From positions 1-64,000 of the forward strand of contig CAZYUA010000023.1 in the NCBI GenBank assembly GCA_964650525.1: a stretch of 64,000 nucleotides of DNA, given 5' to 3'. The stretch comes from UBA1413 sp964650525. GTDB lineage: Bacteria > Bacteroidota > Bacteroidia > Bacteroidales > Prolixibacteraceae. Under the pieces are notes generated by a model. That model did no database searches and had not been told where the DNA came from. It saw nothing but the letters and a program-made list of their open reading frames with translations. The translations under genes and the position numbers were made by a program. This document shows positions 35,823-45,028 of the stretch, piece by piece; the stretch's first letter is position 1, and each line of letters opens with the position of its first letter.

Positions 35823-37139
35823 TTATGTCTGCTTTCCCGGTTGGTTTTTGATCTTCCGGAGCTGGTCCTTTTCTTTCCGGAGTATCAGCAGCTCGCGGTC
35901 CTTTTCCCGGATAAGCCGGCGGAGCCGGAGGATTTCATCTTCACGGTTTTCCTCCGGGGGTTGTTGTTCCAGCCGGAGGGTAAAATCATTCAGAACATTC
36001 ATGTAGTTGATGAAGGCTTCCCAGGGTGTAAGAAAAGGGTTGGCATTGTTGTGAACCGGGCCGTTGAAAGGGCTGTCGGACATGTACCTGAAGTGATCGC
36101 TGATCTGCAGGTAGTTCCAGTCGTTGAGCAGATGGCGATCGTTGCACTTTTCCACCAGGGGTACCAGGCTGTAAAGCTTGTTCAGCGCTTCTTCCTGGAG
36201 ATCGTTGCCGCTCCATGGTGAAAGGCCGCTTTCTTCGCCGGCCCAGGAAACAGGATGAGGAACATGAATCAGAGAAACAGGTTGCTGTTCATCGGTTATC
36301 TCCCCGGGTGTGACGAACCGGAGGGTCTCCGATTGTCCTGCCAGAAGAAAGAAATGGTCGAGGAACCGGAGCATGCCTGATTTTGTATGGCGGATGCCGT
36401 CGAAGGTCTCATAATCGATGGCGATGTTCACCAGGTCGCCGGGATCTTCGGGATCGAGGATTTGCGCCAGGAAGCCGGCAGGAGTGAACAGGTTTCCGGA
36501 GGTGGCTGCTGCTCCATGGAGGCGGCTTAGTTCCCCGCTCAACCGGACATGGCGCATGAGAATTTTCAACCGTGGATGTATCGCATTGCAATACAGGAAT
36601 CTGGGACTTTTCCATCCCAGGATATGCCCGGCGCCTTCGGTAAGCATTCCCCGGAATCCCAGTCCGGCAACCCGGGCGCCCAACTCGTCGGAATAGAGAA
36701 GTCCCGGATTTTGGAATACGACGGGATTCTGGCCAGCAAGCCCGGCCATGGCCTCCTGGTGTTGGAGTACCTGCGCGGTAAAAGCCTCCTGGCTGCCCAG
36801 GACTGCCAGGCTGTGGGAGTAGGTGCCCCCCAGGAAGCCGACACATCCTGTTCCGGCCAGCTTCTGAAAAGATTCGGTAACCTCCGGTGCGTACAGCCGG
36901 AACTGGTCCAGGGTAACCCCTGAAAGATAAAAGGCGACCTTCAGCCTTCCTTCCATCCGGTTAATTTGCTGTAACAAAAAATCGTTGGCGGGAAGATAGC
37001 ACTCCGAAGCCACCCGGCGTATCCGGTTTTCATTGCTGTAATCATCGTAATAATAATGACCCGACCCGATATCAAAAAACCGGTAACGCCGGAAATGAAC
37101 CGGCTGGTGCACCTGGAAAGACAAGCATAAGGATTTCAT
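35823..37139 (-). CDS. GH57 alpha-amylase family enzyme
   Basis: A 438-residue glycoside hydrolase family 57 protein. Motif 1 is LSFQVHQPVHF, followed by YRFFDIGSGHYYYDDYSNE as in Bacteroidota homologues. The predicted nucleophile is Glu168 in GMLTEGAGHILGW and the acid/base Asp242 in IDYETFDG. The C-terminal ~60 residues form a charged coiled coil (ILRLRRLIREKDRELLILRK). Family knowledge: GH57 enzymes act on alpha-1,4/1,6 glucans as amylases or branching enzymes. In this cluster it most likely trims glycogen or maltodextrin. It lies 3 bp downstream of the glycogen synthase gene. Confidence 0.93.
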   Translation of the reverse strand: MKSLCLSFQVHQPVHFRRYRFFDIGSGHYYYDDYSNENRIRRVASECYLPANDFLLQQINRMEGRLKVAFYLSGVTLDQFRLYAPEVTESFQKLAGTGCVGFLGGTYSHSLAVLGSQEAFTAQVLQHQEAMAGLAGQNPVVFQNPGLLYSDELGARVAGLGFRGMLTEGAGHILGWKSPRFLYCNAIHPRLKILMRHVRLSGELSRLHGAAATSGNLFTPAGFLAQILDPEDPGDLVNIAIDYETFDGIRHTKSGMLRFLDHFFLLAGQSETLRFVTPGEITDEQQPVSLIHVPHPVSWAGEESGLSPWSGNDLQEEALNKLYSLVPLVEKCNDRHLLNDWNYLQISDHFRYMSDSPFNGPVHNNANPFLTPWEAFINYMNVLNDFTLRLEQQPPEENREDEILRLRRLIREKDRELLILRKEKDQLRKIKNQPGKQT

Positions 37140-37142
37140 AGA

Positions 37143-38498
37143 TTAAGGGTTGGGCTTAACGGGAATGGCACCTTTTTCCGGAGCCGACTCCCAGTGAACA
37201 TCGTTTTTTACTTCATCGAGGAGGCTTTGATACACTGCGTAGACCTCCCGGGCGGCATCGATCCATTTCAGGTTGCCGGCTTCGCCGGTACCCTGACGGA
37301 TGAAAAGGCGGGGCAATGCCGGGTAATTCAGCAAGCCGTAGATGGCGTCGGCAATGGCAAAGGTATCCCAGAAATCGACTTTCAGGGCATGGCTGAGTAC
37401 CTCGGCCACCCCCGACTGGCGGGAGATGATTACGGGCACTCCTGCCTGCATGGCTTCCAGGGGTACGATGCCGAAAGGTTCCGATACGGAAGGCATGATG
37501 AGCACATCGCTGATGCGCAGCAAATGCCTGACTTCTTCCCCCATCAGGAAACCCGTAAAGTGAAATCTGTCGCTGATCCCCAGGCGTGCGGTATGTTCCA
37601 CCATGGCAGGCATCAGGTCGCCATCGCCGGCCATGACAAAACGGACCTGTTTCATCTTCTTCAGCACCAGAGCGGCAGCTTCCACAAAATATTCCGGTCC
37701 TTTCTGGCAGGTGATCCGCCCCAGGAAGGTCACCACCGGCCAGGCCAGTCCCTTGCCGCCTTCCTGAGGAGAATGTTCCGCCGGGTCATCAGCTGCATTA
37801 TGAACAGTGGTTACTTTCCCTGGACTGATGCCGTATTTTTCGATTACTGTCTGTCGGGTGAGGTTGCTGACAGTGATGATCCGGTCGGCCATTTCCATAC
37901 CTTCCCGTTCCACCGAATATACGGCAGTGTTCACTGCCCCTCCGCTGCGATCGTATTCGGTGGCGTGAACATGGATCACCAGGGGTTTTCCCGAGGCTTT
38001 TTTGGCGGCGATGCCTGCAGGAAAGGTCAGCCAGTCGTGGGCATGGATGAGGTCAAAATCCCTGCCGGCAGCAATTCCGGCAGCCACGACAGCATAAGCA
38101 CGTATCTCCCTGAAGAGATCGCCGCCATAGCCACCACTGAAGCCAATGGTTCCTTCAGCCGTAACCTCCACAAAGCGGCTCTCTGGCTTGTATTTTCCGG
38201 TTTTCAGGAGCCAGAACTCCTCCGGTGTGGTATAGGGAATCAGCTCCGAGGAGACCTCCAGGTACTCCATGTCGGGGGTTCCTTTCATCCGATCCAAATG
38301 GCTCCGGGTTACCGGAAACCGGTTGGCGCCGAGAAGTTGCATCCCCGCAGGGTCTTCATCGCCCCACGCCCGGGGAACCACGAAGGTCACCCCCGTGGTA
38401 CCGAGTTCCGAGAGCCCCCGGGTAAGCCCGTAGCAGGCAGTACCAAGGCCTCCCGAAATGTGGGGCGGAAATTCCCATCCGAACATCAGAACGACCAT
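37143..38498 (-). CDS. Glycogen synthase (GT4/GT5-like glycosyltransferase)
   Basis: A 451-residue GT-B enzyme: it opens with LMFGWEFPPHISGGLGTACY, the nucleotide-sugar binding GGLG loop of glycogen synthases. HAHDWLTFPAGIAAK, ITVSNLTRQTVIEKYGI, VTFLGRITCQKGPEYFVEAA, VLIMPSVSEPFGIVPLEAMQ and GVPVIISRQSGVAEVL follow. The E-x7-E retaining motif appears as EPFGIVPLE. It elongates alpha-1,4-glucan in the cytoplasm. The gene is followed immediately by GH57 and preceded by the debranching enzyme, as in other Bacteroidota glycogen clusters. Confidence 0.93.
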   Translation of the reverse strand: MVVLMFGWEFPPHISGGLGTACYGLTRGLSELGTTGVTFVVPRAWGDEDPAGMQLLGANRFPVTRSHLDRMKGTPDMEYLEVSSELIPYTTPEEFWLLKTGKYKPESRFVEVTAEGTIGFSGGYGGDLFREIRAYAVVAAGIAAGRDFDLIHAHDWLTFPAGIAAKKASGKPLVIHVHATEYDRSGGAVNTAVYSVEREGMEMADRIITVSNLTRQTVIEKYGISPGKVTTVHNAADDPAEHSPQEGGKGLAWPVVTFLGRITCQKGPEYFVEAAALVLKKMKQVRFVMAGDGDLMPAMVEHTARLGISDRFHFTGFLMGEEVRHLLRISDVLIMPSVSEPFGIVPLEAMQAGVPVIISRQSGVAEVLSHALKVDFWDTFAIADAIYGLLNYPALPRLFIRQGTGEAGNLKWIDAAREVYAVYQSLLDEVKNDVHWESAPEKGAIPVKPNP

Positions 38499-38560
38499 TC
38501 AAAGAGACTGAAAGATGTTAGACTAAAAGATTCGGAACACCGTGGAAGTGAAAAAATGAG

Positions 38561-40510
38561 CTATTCGCTTTCTATTTCGGTGATAAGTTGTTGGGTAAAC
38601 AGGAGGGCAGCCACATTCCAGGCTTGGGAGACAGCTCCTTTCCCGGCATGGGGAGGAGAACCGTTGTAATATTCCGACAGGGTAGCCAGGCAGTTATCAC
38701 TCATTTCAGCTTCGAAGCCCTGGACCAGTTTCCGGATAAAGGGTACGCCAGCTTTTCCATGCAGGGAGAGCCATGCCTGGGCAAAAAACTGGATCAGCCA
38801 GGGAAAGGCGGCGCCGTTATGGACGGCAGCCTCGCGGGTGTCGGGAGATCCCTCCACGGAACCTTTGTAGGCTTGATCGTCGGGAGAAAGGGTACGCAGG
38901 CCGCGGGGGGTCAGCAACTGGTGTTTCACCACTTCCAGCACTTTCTCCCTTTGGCTCCGGGAAAGGGGTGTGTACAGCATGGCTGCAGCGATGGCCATGT
39001 TGGGGCGTACCGACCAGTCGGTGAAAAAACTGTTTTCCACATCGGCAAGATATCCCTTTTCCTCGTCCCAGAAAGTCTTCATGAACGACTCTGCAATTCT
39101 GGCAGGCAATGAGGACCACTCTTCGAGAAAAGCGGCATCTTTTTCCATGCGGGCCAGTTCGATACCAAAACAGACCGCATTATACCACAGGGCATTCAGC
39201 TCTACCGGTTTTCCGTACCGCGGGACACACGGCTGGCCGTAGCTGTACGAATCCATCCAGGTGAGCGCCACGCCCTGCTCGGCAGCAAACAGCAGCCCGT
39301 TTTCCATCATGCTTACCAGAAAGGTTCCTGCCCGGTAATTTTCGAGAATCTCTTTCACCGCCCGGTAAAAGGGAGGTCCGAACTCCATGAAACGGGATCC
39401 CTGGCTTTTAAACTGCTGAAGGGTCCAGATAAACCAGAGCGAGGCGTCCGCGCTGTTGTATTGCGGGTCCGGGGCAGCAATCGAAAAGGGGAACAATCCC
39501 CGTTTCAGATGGGGCAGGTAGGTGGAGAGAACCTCCAGAGCCAGGCGCCGCTCCGACTGGGCGATCCGTAACCCGGGCAGTGCAATGAAGGTCTGCCGGC
39601 TGATGCTGTTGTACCACGGAAATCCCGCAATGATATCCGCGGCGGTGTCGTTATGGTACTGGATAAACTGGTTGGCAGCATTCCGCAGGCATCCCTGAAA
39701 TGAGTCGCGGCTGATCCGCTTGCTTTCCTCCCGGCTGAACTGACGCTTGAACATCTGTGGATTTCCCTCAAACAAAGCGGCGGAAAAAACCACCGACTCT
39801 CCCGGTTTCAGGGTCAGCTCGAAAAACCCCGGGGTGTACAGGTCTTCCAGGCAATCATAGCCTCTGTTTTTTTCCTTTATGTATTCAATGTTGTAATGCC
39901 AGTCGGGAGCAGGGACAAATTCAGCCTCTTTGCTGAATTGCATGCTGAGACCGGGATAACCGTCGTACAGGCAGAGGCTGATACCGTTGGGTTTCAGGTC
40001 GTAACGGGTCGTGGCATACAGGTTGCTCTTGCTAAGTCCGTGTATATTCCGGAAGGCCACAAAAGGCCTGAACTGCATGCTCACAGGTACTTCCGAGGCA
40101 GCAAGGGTGTAACGCACCAGCAACTGCGGTTCCTTCTCGACCAGCAGCCGCTCCTTGGTGAGCAGGGTGCTCCCTATCCGGAAGGAGAAACGGGGTATCT
40201 TCTCGAAATCAAAACCCTGGAGATACTTGTTCCCTTTAGGCTCCAGGTAACCTCCCTGGTAGCGTCTGACAGCCAGGTTGAAAACGGAGCGTTTAATGAT
40301 GACGCTTTCATCGAGGGCCGACAGAATCACGTGTTTGGTTCCCCCCAGCGACCCTACCGGACACACCAGCAAACCATGATACTTCCGAGTATTGCACCCG
40401 TTAAGGGTCGTCGAAATGTACGAACCGGCATGATTCGTACGGATGATCTCCCGCTGGGTGGTAAACTCCAGGTTTGTCAGGCGCGAAGGATTGAAATGAA
40501 TGTAACTCAT
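38561..40510 (-). CDS. Glycogen debranching enzyme (amylo-alpha-1,6-glucosidase)
   Basis: A 649-residue enzyme from the ATG at 40510 (MSYIHFNPSRLTNLEFTTQR), which is where family members begin; the frame extends 8 codons further upstream. The N-terminal domain (~1-260) has NHAGSYISTTLNGCNTRKYHG. The GDE C-terminal (alpha/alpha)6 domain has GFPWYNSISRQTFIALPG, ADASLWFIWTLQQF, ALTWMDSYSYGQPCVPRYGK, ELNALWYNAVCFG and NGAAFPWLIQFFAQA. It removes alpha-1,6 branches. It sits 57 bp downstream of the GSCFA gene and 62 bp upstream of the synthase gene. Confidence 0.93.
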   Translation of the reverse strand: MSYIHFNPSRLTNLEFTTQREIIRTNHAGSYISTTLNGCNTRKYHGLLVCPVGSLGGTKHVILSALDESVIIKRSVFNLAVRRYQGGYLEPKGNKYLQGFDFEKIPRFSFRIGSTLLTKERLLVEKEPQLLVRYTLAASEVPVSMQFRPFVAFRNIHGLSKSNLYATTRYDLKPNGISLCLYDGYPGLSMQFSKEAEFVPAPDWHYNIEYIKEKNRGYDCLEDLYTPGFFELTLKPGESVVFSAALFEGNPQMFKRQFSREESKRISRDSFQGCLRNAANQFIQYHNDTAADIIAGFPWYNSISRQTFIALPGLRIAQSERRLALEVLSTYLPHLKRGLFPFSIAAPDPQYNSADASLWFIWTLQQFKSQGSRFMEFGPPFYRAVKEILENYRAGTFLVSMMENGLLFAAEQGVALTWMDSYSYGQPCVPRYGKPVELNALWYNAVCFGIELARMEKDAAFLEEWSSLPARIAESFMKTFWDEEKGYLADVENSFFTDWSVRPNMAIAAAMLYTPLSRSQREKVLEVVKHQLLTPRGLRTLSPDDQAYKGSVEGSPDTREAAVHNGAAFPWLIQFFAQAWLSLHGKAGVPFIRKLVQGFEAEMSDNCLATLSEYYNGSPPHAGKGAVSQAWNVAALLFTQQLITEIESE

Positions 40511-40567
40511 ACAGCTGAATGTCTGATTAAACAAAAGTCAGGTTTTACGGCCTTCCGGACTGATCGG

Positions 40568-41587
40568 TCATCCGGGAGCCTCACAATCCGGGAGATGCAC
40601 CAGTGCACCGGAAAAATACGCAATTTCAGCGGAAAAATCAAGATAGGGAAACCTTTTCGCCAGGTCGCGGGTTTTGTGCAGCGAACCAGTTAAAAAGGCG
40701 CGGAACTCCGGGCTCTGTTTTCGGAAAGGACGGTGGTTGACGGCTCTGACAATCTCTTCGGCCTGGCGCATCAACTCCAGGTCTGCTTTTTCAAACAGCC
40801 AGCCGGAGAATTTTTCCCATATATAGTCAACGGCGGTTTGTGAAAGGTGGACCATGTCGGGGGCATAAAACCGGTAATCGCGAAGTTCATCCATTACGAT
40901 TTCGTAGGCGGGGAAATAGGTGCACTTTTGCTCTCCGCAGGCTTCGGCCAGGGTGTGCACCGCCACCAGGAGCCGGGCCTTGCTGAGCTGGTTTTCCACA
41001 GCCCCGTCGCTGAGGTGGCGCACCGGGCTGACAGTGAGGATCACGTGTATTCCGGGATTTACTTCCCACACCTTTTCCAGGGCTCTCTGCAAGGTACCGG
41101 CGATTACCGGCACCTCCAGGTGGAAATGGCGGAACTGGCCTGCCGGGATCTTATGGCAGTTGGCAACCACCGCGCCGGTGGACTTCAGTTCGTACACCCG
41201 GGCGGTACCCAGGGTCACCACCAGAAAATCCGCCTTCCGCAGGTATTGGGACGAAAAAAGCAAACGGCTGTTTATGCGCGATAGAGCTTCCGCGGCACTC
41301 TCCCCCGAAAAGTCACCATGATGGCTGAAACTGTGCCACAACCCGCCATGCCTGATTAGCTCCTCCTCCCGCCATTCACGGCCTTCAACGAGTCTTTCCA
41401 GGGTTGCCGCCACCGAAACCGGATTATATACAATGCCAAAAGGATTGATATCGGCGCTGATTTTCCGTTCCGTCATCTTAAGCCCTATATTTTCAGTAAA
41501 GCAAGACCCGATGAGGAGATGGGTATGGTGGCAGCCTGACTTGCGGGGTGCAGGCGGAACCATCACAGGAGTTCGGAAACGCGGCAT
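40568..41587 (-). CDS. GSCFA domain protein
   Basis: A 339-residue protein with the family signature GSCFTENIGLKM (~residues 27-38), then INPFGIVYNPVSV, WHSFSHHGDFSGES, VTLGTARVYE and VSPVRHLSDGAVENQLSKA. The GSCFA family resembles SGNH/GDSL hydrolases; the Ser of GSCF and the late D-x-V-H-L (APDMVHLS) would supply the catalytic residues. Substrate is unknown. The gene starts the very next base after the glgB stop codon, with no intergenic DNA, which ties it to glycogen branching in expression. It may de-esterify an acylated glucan or another polymer; this is inference only. Confidence 0.9.
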   Translation of the reverse strand: MPRFRTPVMVPPAPRKSGCHHTHLLIGSCFTENIGLKMTERKISADINPFGIVYNPVSVAATLERLVEGREWREEELIRHGGLWHSFSHHGDFSGESAAEALSRINSRLLFSSQYLRKADFLVVTLGTARVYELKSTGAVVANCHKIPAGQFRHFHLEVPVIAGTLQRALEKVWEVNPGIHVILTVSPVRHLSDGAVENQLSKARLLVAVHTLAEACGEQKCTYFPAYEIVMDELRDYRFYAPDMVHLSQTAVDYIWEKFSGWLFEKADLELMRQAEEIVRAVNHRPFRKQSPEFRAFLTGSLHKTRDLAKRFPYLDFSAEIAYFSGALVHLPDCEAPG

Positions 41588-43600
41588 TTAGTTGATTTTT
41601 TTATATTCCTCCCGTATGAACATCACCGCGGTCCGTGCCGGCAGATACAGGTACAGAAAGTGCTGGCTGCCGGCACCGGACGCAGGAAGGGTATAATAGG
41701 TCAGGGCTTCGTCGATGCGGTCCTGTCCGCCAAACCGGCCGTTGTCGCTGCTCAGCACCACCCGGTACTTGCCGGCACCCAGAGGAATCCCATATCCGGT
41801 AAACGATGTGACGGGGTTGAAGTTGAACACAAACAGGAAGGGACCCCGGTGGAAGGCCAGCACCTGGTCGTCATTTTTCTCCCAAACCAGATCCACCGGC
41901 GGGATATCGAGGATCCGGTGGTTCCGGAACCGGGCGATCATCTCGTGGTCGAAATCGAGGAGCCAGTGGAATTTCAGTTCCGTGTCGGAGGCGATGCTCC
42001 AGATGCGGCGTGCATGGCGGTACGACCAGTTGTTGCCCTCCCGTGGAAAATCAATCCACTCGGGATGGCCGAACTCGTTACCCATAAAGTTAAGATAGGC
42101 ACCCCCGGCACAGGCAAGGGTTGCCAGCCGGATCATCTTGTGGAGGGCAATACCGCGGTCTACCAGCAGGTTGGGCTGGTCTTTCCGCATGCTGAAATAC
42201 ATCTCCTTATCTATAAGCCGGAATATAAGGGTTTTATCACCAACCAGAGCCTGGTCGTGCGACTCAGCATAACTGACCACCTTTTCTTCCATCCGCTTGG
42301 AAGTCAGCTGGTGGAAGAGGTCGCCCATGTGCCATTCATTGTCTTTTTTTTCCTTGATGATTTTAATCCAGTAATCGGGGACTCCCATGGAGAGCCGGTA
42401 GTCGAAGCCGAGGCCCCCGTCAGCCGCGGGCACCGCAAGCCCCGGCATGCCGCTCATGTCTTCGGCAATGCTGAGCGACGAAGGGTTTACCTCCTTCATC
42501 AACTGGTTGGCAAGGACAAAATAGGTGACTGCCTTTTCATCGCAGTTGTCGCCGAAATAATCGCTGTAACTGCTGAAAGCCTTTCCAAGGCCGTGATCAA
42601 AGTAGAGCATACTGGTGACGCCGTCGAAGCGGTAACCATCGAAACGGTACACATCGAGCCAGTATTTGATGTTGGAGAGCAGGAAGTGAAGCACTTCATT
42701 TTTGTTGTAGTTAAAACAGTAAGAGTCCCAGGCAGGATGTTCCCCGCGTGCGCCATCGTGGAAAAACTGGTAGCGGGTTCCGTCGTACCGGCCAAGGCCT
42801 TCCATCTCGTTACGGACAGCGTGAGAATGGACCAGGTCCATGATTACCGAGATTCCCATGGTGTGGGCTTCATCGACCAGTTGCTTCAGCTCCTCGGGAG
42901 TCCCGAATCGGGAAGAAGGGGCAAAGAAGCCCGATACATGGTAACCGAAGCTGCCATAATAGGGGTGCTCCGGGATGGCCATCAGCTGGATGGTGTTGTA
43001 ACCGTTATCGCGGATCCGGGGGAGCATGTTCTCCCGGAATTCGTTGTAGGTATGGACCCTTTCTTCCTCTCCGGCCATTCCCACGTGGGCTTCATAGATC
43101 AGCGGGGCTTCCCCGTGACGTGCAAAAGTTCCGTTTTTCCACTGGTAAGGCTCCGCGGGGTCCCACACCTGGGCATTGAAGATATAGGTCTTCTCATCCT
43201 GGACGGTTCTTGCAGCCCAGGCAGGGATTCGCTTTCCGGAACCCCCGGGCCAGTGGACCATCAAGGCATAAAGGTCGCCATGCTGCAGGCTTCCGTGCGG
43301 CAACTCCAATTGCCAGACTCCGTGGGCCAGGGGCAGGAACTCAAAGCGCTCCTCTTCCTGCCAGCCGTTGAAACTTCCGACCAGGAAAACCGAAGAGGCA
43401 TTGGGCAGCCACTCTCTGACCACCCACCCGTCCGGGGTCCGGTGAAGGCCAAAATAGAGATAACCGGTGGCAAAGCCGGCCAGCGACCCACCGCGGACCA
43501 GACGTTCTTTCTTCTCAGCTGCAGCGGTTTGCCTCCTGGCGATGACTCCGGCATACGGCTCCAGCCAGCGGTCATTGCTGACCAACCTGGGGTATTCCAT
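41588..43600 (-). CDS. glgB: 1,4-alpha-glucan branching enzyme
   Basis: A 670-residue GH13 enzyme. A CBM48-type N-terminal domain (~50-150: FGLHRTPDGWVVREWLPNAS, FLVGSFNGWQ) precedes the TIM barrel. Barrel motifs are VIMDLVHSHAVRNE, YRFDGYRFDGVTSM (nucleophile Asp), LSIAEDMSGMPG (acid/base Glu) and VSYAESHDQALVGDKT. The C-terminal all-beta domain ends the protein. It creates alpha-1,6 branches in glycogen. It is first in the minus-strand glycogen cluster. A near-consensus -7 element, TATCTTTA, is at 43617-43624 (minus). Confidence 0.95.
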   Translation of the reverse strand: MEYPRLVSNDRWLEPYAGVIARRQTAAAEKKERLVRGGSLAGFATGYLYFGLHRTPDGWVVREWLPNASSVFLVGSFNGWQEEERFEFLPLAHGVWQLELPHGSLQHGDLYALMVHWPGGSGKRIPAWAARTVQDEKTYIFNAQVWDPAEPYQWKNGTFARHGEAPLIYEAHVGMAGEEERVHTYNEFRENMLPRIRDNGYNTIQLMAIPEHPYYGSFGYHVSGFFAPSSRFGTPEELKQLVDEAHTMGISVIMDLVHSHAVRNEMEGLGRYDGTRYQFFHDGARGEHPAWDSYCFNYNKNEVLHFLLSNIKYWLDVYRFDGYRFDGVTSMLYFDHGLGKAFSSYSDYFGDNCDEKAVTYFVLANQLMKEVNPSSLSIAEDMSGMPGLAVPAADGGLGFDYRLSMGVPDYWIKIIKEKKDNEWHMGDLFHQLTSKRMEEKVVSYAESHDQALVGDKTLIFRLIDKEMYFSMRKDQPNLLVDRGIALHKMIRLATLACAGGAYLNFMGNEFGHPEWIDFPREGNNWSYRHARRIWSIASDTELKFHWLLDFDHEMIARFRNHRILDIPPVDLVWEKNDDQVLAFHRGPFLFVFNFNPVTSFTGYGIPLGAGKYRVVLSSDNGRFGGQDRIDEALTYYTLPASGAGSQHFLYLYLPARTAVMFIREEYKKIN

Positions 43601-43666
43601 ACTTTCTTGTTTTGGATAAAGATAAAACTAAATGAAGAATCCACGCCGGACGTACGAAGCAACTGC

Positions 43667-44677
43667 TCAATTTCCTGCCTCATTCATCACAACCACCTGT
43701 TCCCTGGCATATACCGCTTCGGGAAACCGGATCCCGTACCGTTCTGCCGCCGCCGGATTCAGCAGGATGTTGGTCTTGCTGACAAACTCGAAGGGTATGG
43801 AGGCTATGTCTTCACCCTTAAAAATCCGGTCAGCCAGCCTGGCTGCATCGATGCCTGCCTGGGTATAATCCCTCGAGATTACCAGCACTGCCCCCATCAC
43901 AGCCTGGTCGCTGACAAACCCGAAAACCGGCATGTTCCTTTCCCGGCAGGTCTTAATGATACTGGCAAAGGCGGAGGAGGTGAGGTTGTCGATGATCTGG
44001 CATACCAGGTCCGGCTTCCGGGATATCAGCGACTGGGTGGCATCGGCTACCTCGGTAGCCGCATTCACCGGCACACCGATCACCTCGATACCTGCCTCCC
44101 CGGCAAATTGTTTAAATTCATTGAGGTTGTTCACCGAGTTGACCTCCCCGGGGGTGAAGATCGTGCCGACACTCCTGACCTGCGGTACCACCAGCCGGAT
44201 CATCTCCACCATTCCCTTATAGTCGCCAAGGGTGGAGATACCCGTCACATTGGGAAGGTGTTCGGTGAAACTGTTGCCTGCCCCGGCCAGAACGGGATCG
44301 GCAATGACCGTAAAAACCACCGGAATGTCTTTAATTTTCCGGATTGCCGCCTGCAAGACGGGCGTAGAAGTGACGAAGAGAAGATCCGGCTTGTTGTTGA
44401 CGATGCCATCCATAATCAGATTCAGTGTGCTGATATCGCCCTGGGCATTGCTGACACTGAATTCATAATCTTTACCTTCCACCATTCCGTTCATGGAGAG
44501 TCCGGTAATAAGGCCTTCCTTTGAAAGCTCCGACAGGGGGGAATCGTTGAACTGGACCAGTGCGATTTTCCGTCCGGGTTGAGCTTCTCCTTTTTTCCGT
44601 CCGCACGAAGCAGCGGCCAGCAGCACCAAAACCGCTACGACCGCCAGGCTTAACATTCTGAAATACGGGTTTTTCAT
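43667..44677 (-). CDS. ABC transporter substrate-binding lipoprotein (ABC_sub_bind type)
   Basis: A 336-residue exported protein with a lipoprotein signal (LAVVAVLVLLAAASCGRKK; lipobox AASC, Cys25). The rest matches the ABC_sub_bind family: IALVQFNDSPLSELSKEGL, DLLFVTSTPVLQAAI, IPVVFTVIADPVLAG, NVTGISTL and a C-terminal VISRDYTQAGIDAARLADRI. Family knowledge: relatives bind aromatic amino acids or unknown small solutes and pair with a permease and an ATPase. Such partners are not adjacent; the ABC fusion genes across the intergenic region belong to a different (SBP_bac_3) family. It has its own promoter. Confidence 0.88.
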   Translation of the reverse strand: MKNPYFRMLSLAVVAVLVLLAAASCGRKKGEAQPGRKIALVQFNDSPLSELSKEGLITGLSMNGMVEGKDYEFSVSNAQGDISTLNLIMDGIVNNKPDLLFVTSTPVLQAAIRKIKDIPVVFTVIADPVLAGAGNSFTEHLPNVTGISTLGDYKGMVEMIRLVVPQVRSVGTIFTPGEVNSVNNLNEFKQFAGEAGIEVIGVPVNAATEVADATQSLISRKPDLVCQIIDNLTSSAFASIIKTCRERNMPVFGFVSDQAVMGAVLVISRDYTQAGIDAARLADRIFKGEDIASIPFEFVSKTNILLNPAAAERYGIRFPEAVYAREQVVVMNEAGN

Positions 44678-45028
44678 ATCCTTGAAATAAAACGGTTTGT
44701 CTGGAAACCAAATATACGCAAGTTTATTAACAATGTCATCACTCCCTGCGGGACTTGGGGGTGCTTTTCATGCAAAAACAAATCCCGGACTGTGAAGAAT
44801 GTGTCCTTCAAATTTCCTACCTTTACCAATCCAAGCGGCGTCACCGGCATTTCTGTGGGTTGAAAAACCGACCTGGCGCCGGTCTGGAAGGTTCATTCCC
44901 TGAATTTTGGAAAAACCAAGGATTTTTTGATCTGACCAAGCTGATCAACCCTTTGGGGAACAAAGTCCGGCAGCGCCAGGTACCTCTGATTCGCGGAATG
45001 ACCCCTGTTCATGAAAAAATTTTGACCT
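44678..45028. other. Divergent intergenic region
   Basis: About 350 bp between the ABC_sub_bind gene (minus) and the fusion transporter gene (plus). It holds the minus-strand -7 element at 44709-44716 and a one-mismatch plus-strand element TACCTTTA at 44818-44825. A long leader of ~200 nt would precede the fusion gene. No protein or RNA gene is recognized. Confidence 0.45.
44709..44716 (-). promoter_or_regulatory. -7 element for the ABC_sub_bind gene
   Basis: TATATTTG on the minus strand, an exact TAnnTTTG match 31 bp upstream of the ATG. Confidence 0.5.

Noticed and set aside
37194..38669. 491-codon plus-strand frame
   Set aside because: Antisense to the glycogen synthase gene, which has full motif support.
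41660..44524. 954-codon plus-strand frame
   Set aside because: It lies opposite glgB and the ABC_sub_bind gene, both with clear family motifs; long antisense frames are expected in G+C-rich coding DNA.
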